Shown here piece after piece: positions 62,265-64,000 of a DNA stretch of 64,000 nucleotides; position 1 is the stretch's first letter; every line of letters begins with the position of its first letter. Under the pieces are notes generated by a model, which worked only from the letters and a program-made list of their open reading frames with translations, searched no databases and had not been told where the DNA came from. Location: NCBI GenBank assembly GCA_001683825.1, contig LXTR01000028.1, positions 1 through 64,000 on the forward strand, in the 5' to 3' direction. The DNA comes from Flavobacteriaceae bacterium CP2B. Its GTDB lineage: Bacteria; Bacteroidota; Bacteroidia; Flavobacteriales; Flavobacteriaceae. The position numbers and the translations under genes were made by a program.

Positions 62265-63881
62265 TTATTGACTATTAATGCGCTGTACGATCCTCGTATA
62301 AATGCGATAATTGTTTTCTTCGTTATAGGTGGTATATTCCCCGGAGATACTCAATAACAGGTTCCGGTTGATATGGTAGGTCAGGTTGGTACCCATATAG
62401 TGCTGTTCCAGGGGGTCCCTGAGGTTGTTATATTGGTAATGTACAAAACGGTAATACAAATCCCCATAAAGCTTGTTTTCTACCAGATCCCTGGAGTACC
62501 GGAACGATCCGATATTGCTTTCCAGGTAATTCGATGTATTGCGGTTGTAGGATAGCGATGCCCGGCCGCCAGTGGCCGGCAGGCGTGAAAAAGTAATAAA
62601 ACCGTGTATATTGTTTGATGAGTTCTGGTTGTCGCTTTGGAACCGTTTTGCGTAACTCAGCCCGGCATAGATATTTTTGAATGGGCGCAGGTTCAGCCGG
62701 GCGCGAAGCCCTTGACGGGCAAGGTCCTCATCGAGGAGGCGTTCAATCTCGGATTGAAATGTTTCATAGTACAGGATTTGTTTCCGGGAATCATAGGAAA
62801 GGGCCAGGTTGAATTTTCTACTCACCCGGTAGCGTGCCGATACATATAGATTGGTCAGCCTGGGATCGATGCTGGTGGTGTAGGCCACTTTGCTGAAAAG
62901 GTCCAATTCGGCAACGGCAAACAGGTTCAGGTCTGTCCAGAGGTTGCTCGAATGCTGCAGGTAGGCGTAGCGCCTGTCAATATCAGCCCGTCCCCTCTGT
63001 TCCATAAAACCCAGGGTGGTTTCAGAACGCGAATCCGATCCTTCCGTGATCAGGCCGACATAGCCTCCATATTGCAATTGTTCCCGGTTAAACCCGTAGT
63101 CAAGAATATCGGGCCGGAAGCCGATGATCGCGCCCAGAAAGGCATTGCCCAGGTATTTTTCGGCCTGAAGGCCATCTATGGCCCCCAGGGAGGACGCCTT
63201 GGGATTTATGGCCCTTCCCAGGGTAAACGCCAGGCTGGGGGTGGCATCCATTCGTACATTTAGGTTGTAAACCCGGAAATAGTGGTTTTCCGGGAGGTTG
63301 TTACTTGCGTTATCTTCCAGGAGCTGGCGATATGTAAGGTAGGTGTCAAAAGAATATCGGGATTCGTTAATATGCTGTGCATTTAGGGCAAGGCGTGCCA
63401 TAAACTGGTGCCGGTCTTCCCTGTCACTGTTGAGTAAGTGGTAACTGGACCCCGCAAGGCTGCCGCGCAGCTGTTCCTTATACGACAATTCTTCCGGGGG
63501 TTTTTCGGGCAGCAATATGGCCTGTGCAGGGTCTTTTTCAAGCGGGCCCTCATCCAGTACCGTGTTTTCGGGTTCCCCGGAGTCTTTCAGGGGGACATAG
63601 GCATAAATAACATCGTCGCCTTTTTCAATTTCGCAGTCACCTACTGCCGCGCAAACGCAGGAAGTGGATGACTTGCTTTTGACTACAAGGCAAGCGATGC
63701 CCCCGGGGCTGATCTTCAGGCTGTCGCCAATTTTAATGGGGGTGGTATCGTCAAATCTCACATAGATATTGGAAGTGGTTAGGAATGTCACCTGCCCGGT
63801 TACATGCTGTCGGTCCTCCTGGCTTTGTACCTCGCAGGTAACCGTCAAAAAAAGAATCACAAGTCCAATGGCAAATTTCAT
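62265..63881 (-). CDS. Outer-membrane beta-barrel protein of the cytochrome operon
   Basis: The start at 63881 gives MKFAIGLVILFLTVTC..., a signal peptide; the earlier ATG at 63899 overlaps the upstream cytochrome gene. The mature protein, about 518 residues, has an N-terminal SH3-like region (GQVTFLTTSNIYVRFDDTTPIKIGDSLKISPGG) with a cysteine cluster SCVCAAVGDC near 77-86. A barrel of roughly 20-22 strands follows, with alternating aromatics and tight turns and a final YTRIVQRINSQ. A porin-cytochrome pair is the natural reading, comparable in principle to MtrB/MtrA, although sequence similarity to MtrB is not evident by eye. The N-terminal cysteines recall the CXXC of MtrB. Confidence 0.72.
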   Translation of the reverse strand: MKFAIGLVILFLTVTCEVQSQEDRQHVTGQVTFLTTSNIYVRFDDTTPIKIGDSLKISPGGIACLVVKSKSSTSCVCAAVGDCEIEKGDDVIYAYVPLKDSGEPENTVLDEGPLEKDPAQAILLPEKPPEELSYKEQLRGSLAGSSYHLLNSDREDRHQFMARLALNAQHINESRYSFDTYLTYRQLLEDNASNNLPENHYFRVYNLNVRMDATPSLAFTLGRAINPKASSLGAIDGLQAEKYLGNAFLGAIIGFRPDILDYGFNREQLQYGGYVGLITEGSDSRSETTLGFMEQRGRADIDRRYAYLQHSSNLWTDLNLFAVAELDLFSKVAYTTSIDPRLTNLYVSARYRVSRKFNLALSYDSRKQILYYETFQSEIERLLDEDLARQGLRARLNLRPFKNIYAGLSYAKRFQSDNQNSSNNIHGFITFSRLPATGGRASLSYNRNTSNYLESNIGSFRYSRDLVENKLYGDLYYRFVHYQYNNLRDPLEQHYMGTNLTYHINRNLLLSISGEYTTYNEENNYRIYTRIVQRINSQ

Positions 63882-63885
63882 ATCC

Positions 63886-63999
63886 TTAGTTAGTGCCATC
63901 GGGATGGCATTGCAAACAAGCAGCACTTACATACTCATATCCGTTTACTTCGCTATGGTCATTGTTGGTCTCAGCTTGTCCATGGCAGGTAAAGCAGCT
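63886..63999 (-). CDS. Multiheme c-type cytochrome, C-terminal end only
   Basis: The last 37 codons of a gene are cut by the right edge: SCFTCHGQAETNNDHS, then ACLQCHPDGTN and stop. Two CxxCH heme-attachment motifs in so short a tail indicate a cytochrome of the c3/c7-like multiheme class. Its stop lies 4 bases before the barrel gene start, so the two are one operon. Confidence 0.85.
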   Translation of the reverse strand, partial: SCFTCHGQAETNNDHSEVNGYEYVSAACLQCHPDGTN

Positions 64000-64000
64000 A

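Overview
The window comes from a Gram-negative member of the Bacteroidota, most likely a marine Flavobacteriaceae of moderate-to-high GC (Robiginitalea/Muricauda-like; the genus cannot be settled from sequence alone). The evidence is the kdsA gene for LPS core synthesis, a fused secDF, -7 elements of the form TAnnTTTG, abundant Bacteroidota families (NIPSNAP, DUF2911, DUF3857, ELWxxDGT repeats, TonB-receptor-like barrels, arylsulfotransferase lipoproteins), and a tmRNA with tag GESNYALAA.

Region 1 (1-6485) is visibly AT-rich and behaves as a mobile island. It carries an ELWxxDGT repeat protein cut by the left edge, an NHL beta-propeller lipoprotein, two small exported proteins separated by an attC-like inverted repeat, a cluster of perfect palindromes, and a Bacteroidota-type tyrosine recombinase. 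The island abuts the 3' end of ssrA (6486-6879, minus), the expected integration target. Its far end lies outside the window.

Region 2 (7035-23805) is ordinary GC-rich chromosome: a lysine/alanine dehydrogenase-family enzyme, a block of 116-bp tandem repeats, a PHP phosphodiesterase, two transglutaminase-like proteins, kdsA, typA, a polyphosphate glucokinase, a membrane protein fused to a degenerate Nudix domain, an MFS transporter, and a sulfation cluster (a cytosolic-type sulfotransferase and two tandem arylsulfate-sulfotransferase lipoproteins).

Region 3 (24101-32028) holds two face-to-face transcription units. One encodes a periplasmic beta-lactamase-like serine hydrolase and an NTP/NDP-exchanger-like membrane protein with a HEAT-repeat tail. 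The other encodes a secreted dikinase with the domain order of glucan, water dikinases, translationally coupled to a second beta-lactamase-like hydrolase. A periplasmic ATP-using enzyme beside a nucleotide-exchanger-like protein is the most provocative arrangement in the window.

Region 4 (32150-45838) includes a TerB-like protein, ftsE, a giant TPR protein paired with a TonB-receptor-like barrel, an OmpA-family protein, NIPSNAP, an MFS transporter, a NYN-OST-HTH protein, an amidohydrolase lipoprotein and a DUF2911 protein. Region 5 (46094-58173) is mainly housekeeping: asnB, gyrB, a DUF6588 protein, mdh, secDF and an asymmetric twin-ABC ATPase. Region 6 (58316-64000) is a cytochrome locus: fused ccsBA, converging on a minus-strand operon of a multiheme c-type cytochrome (truncated by the right edge), an outer-membrane barrel and an SH3/OB-like lipoprotein. 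This looks like an outer-membrane electron-transfer module with its own heme-attachment machinery nearby.
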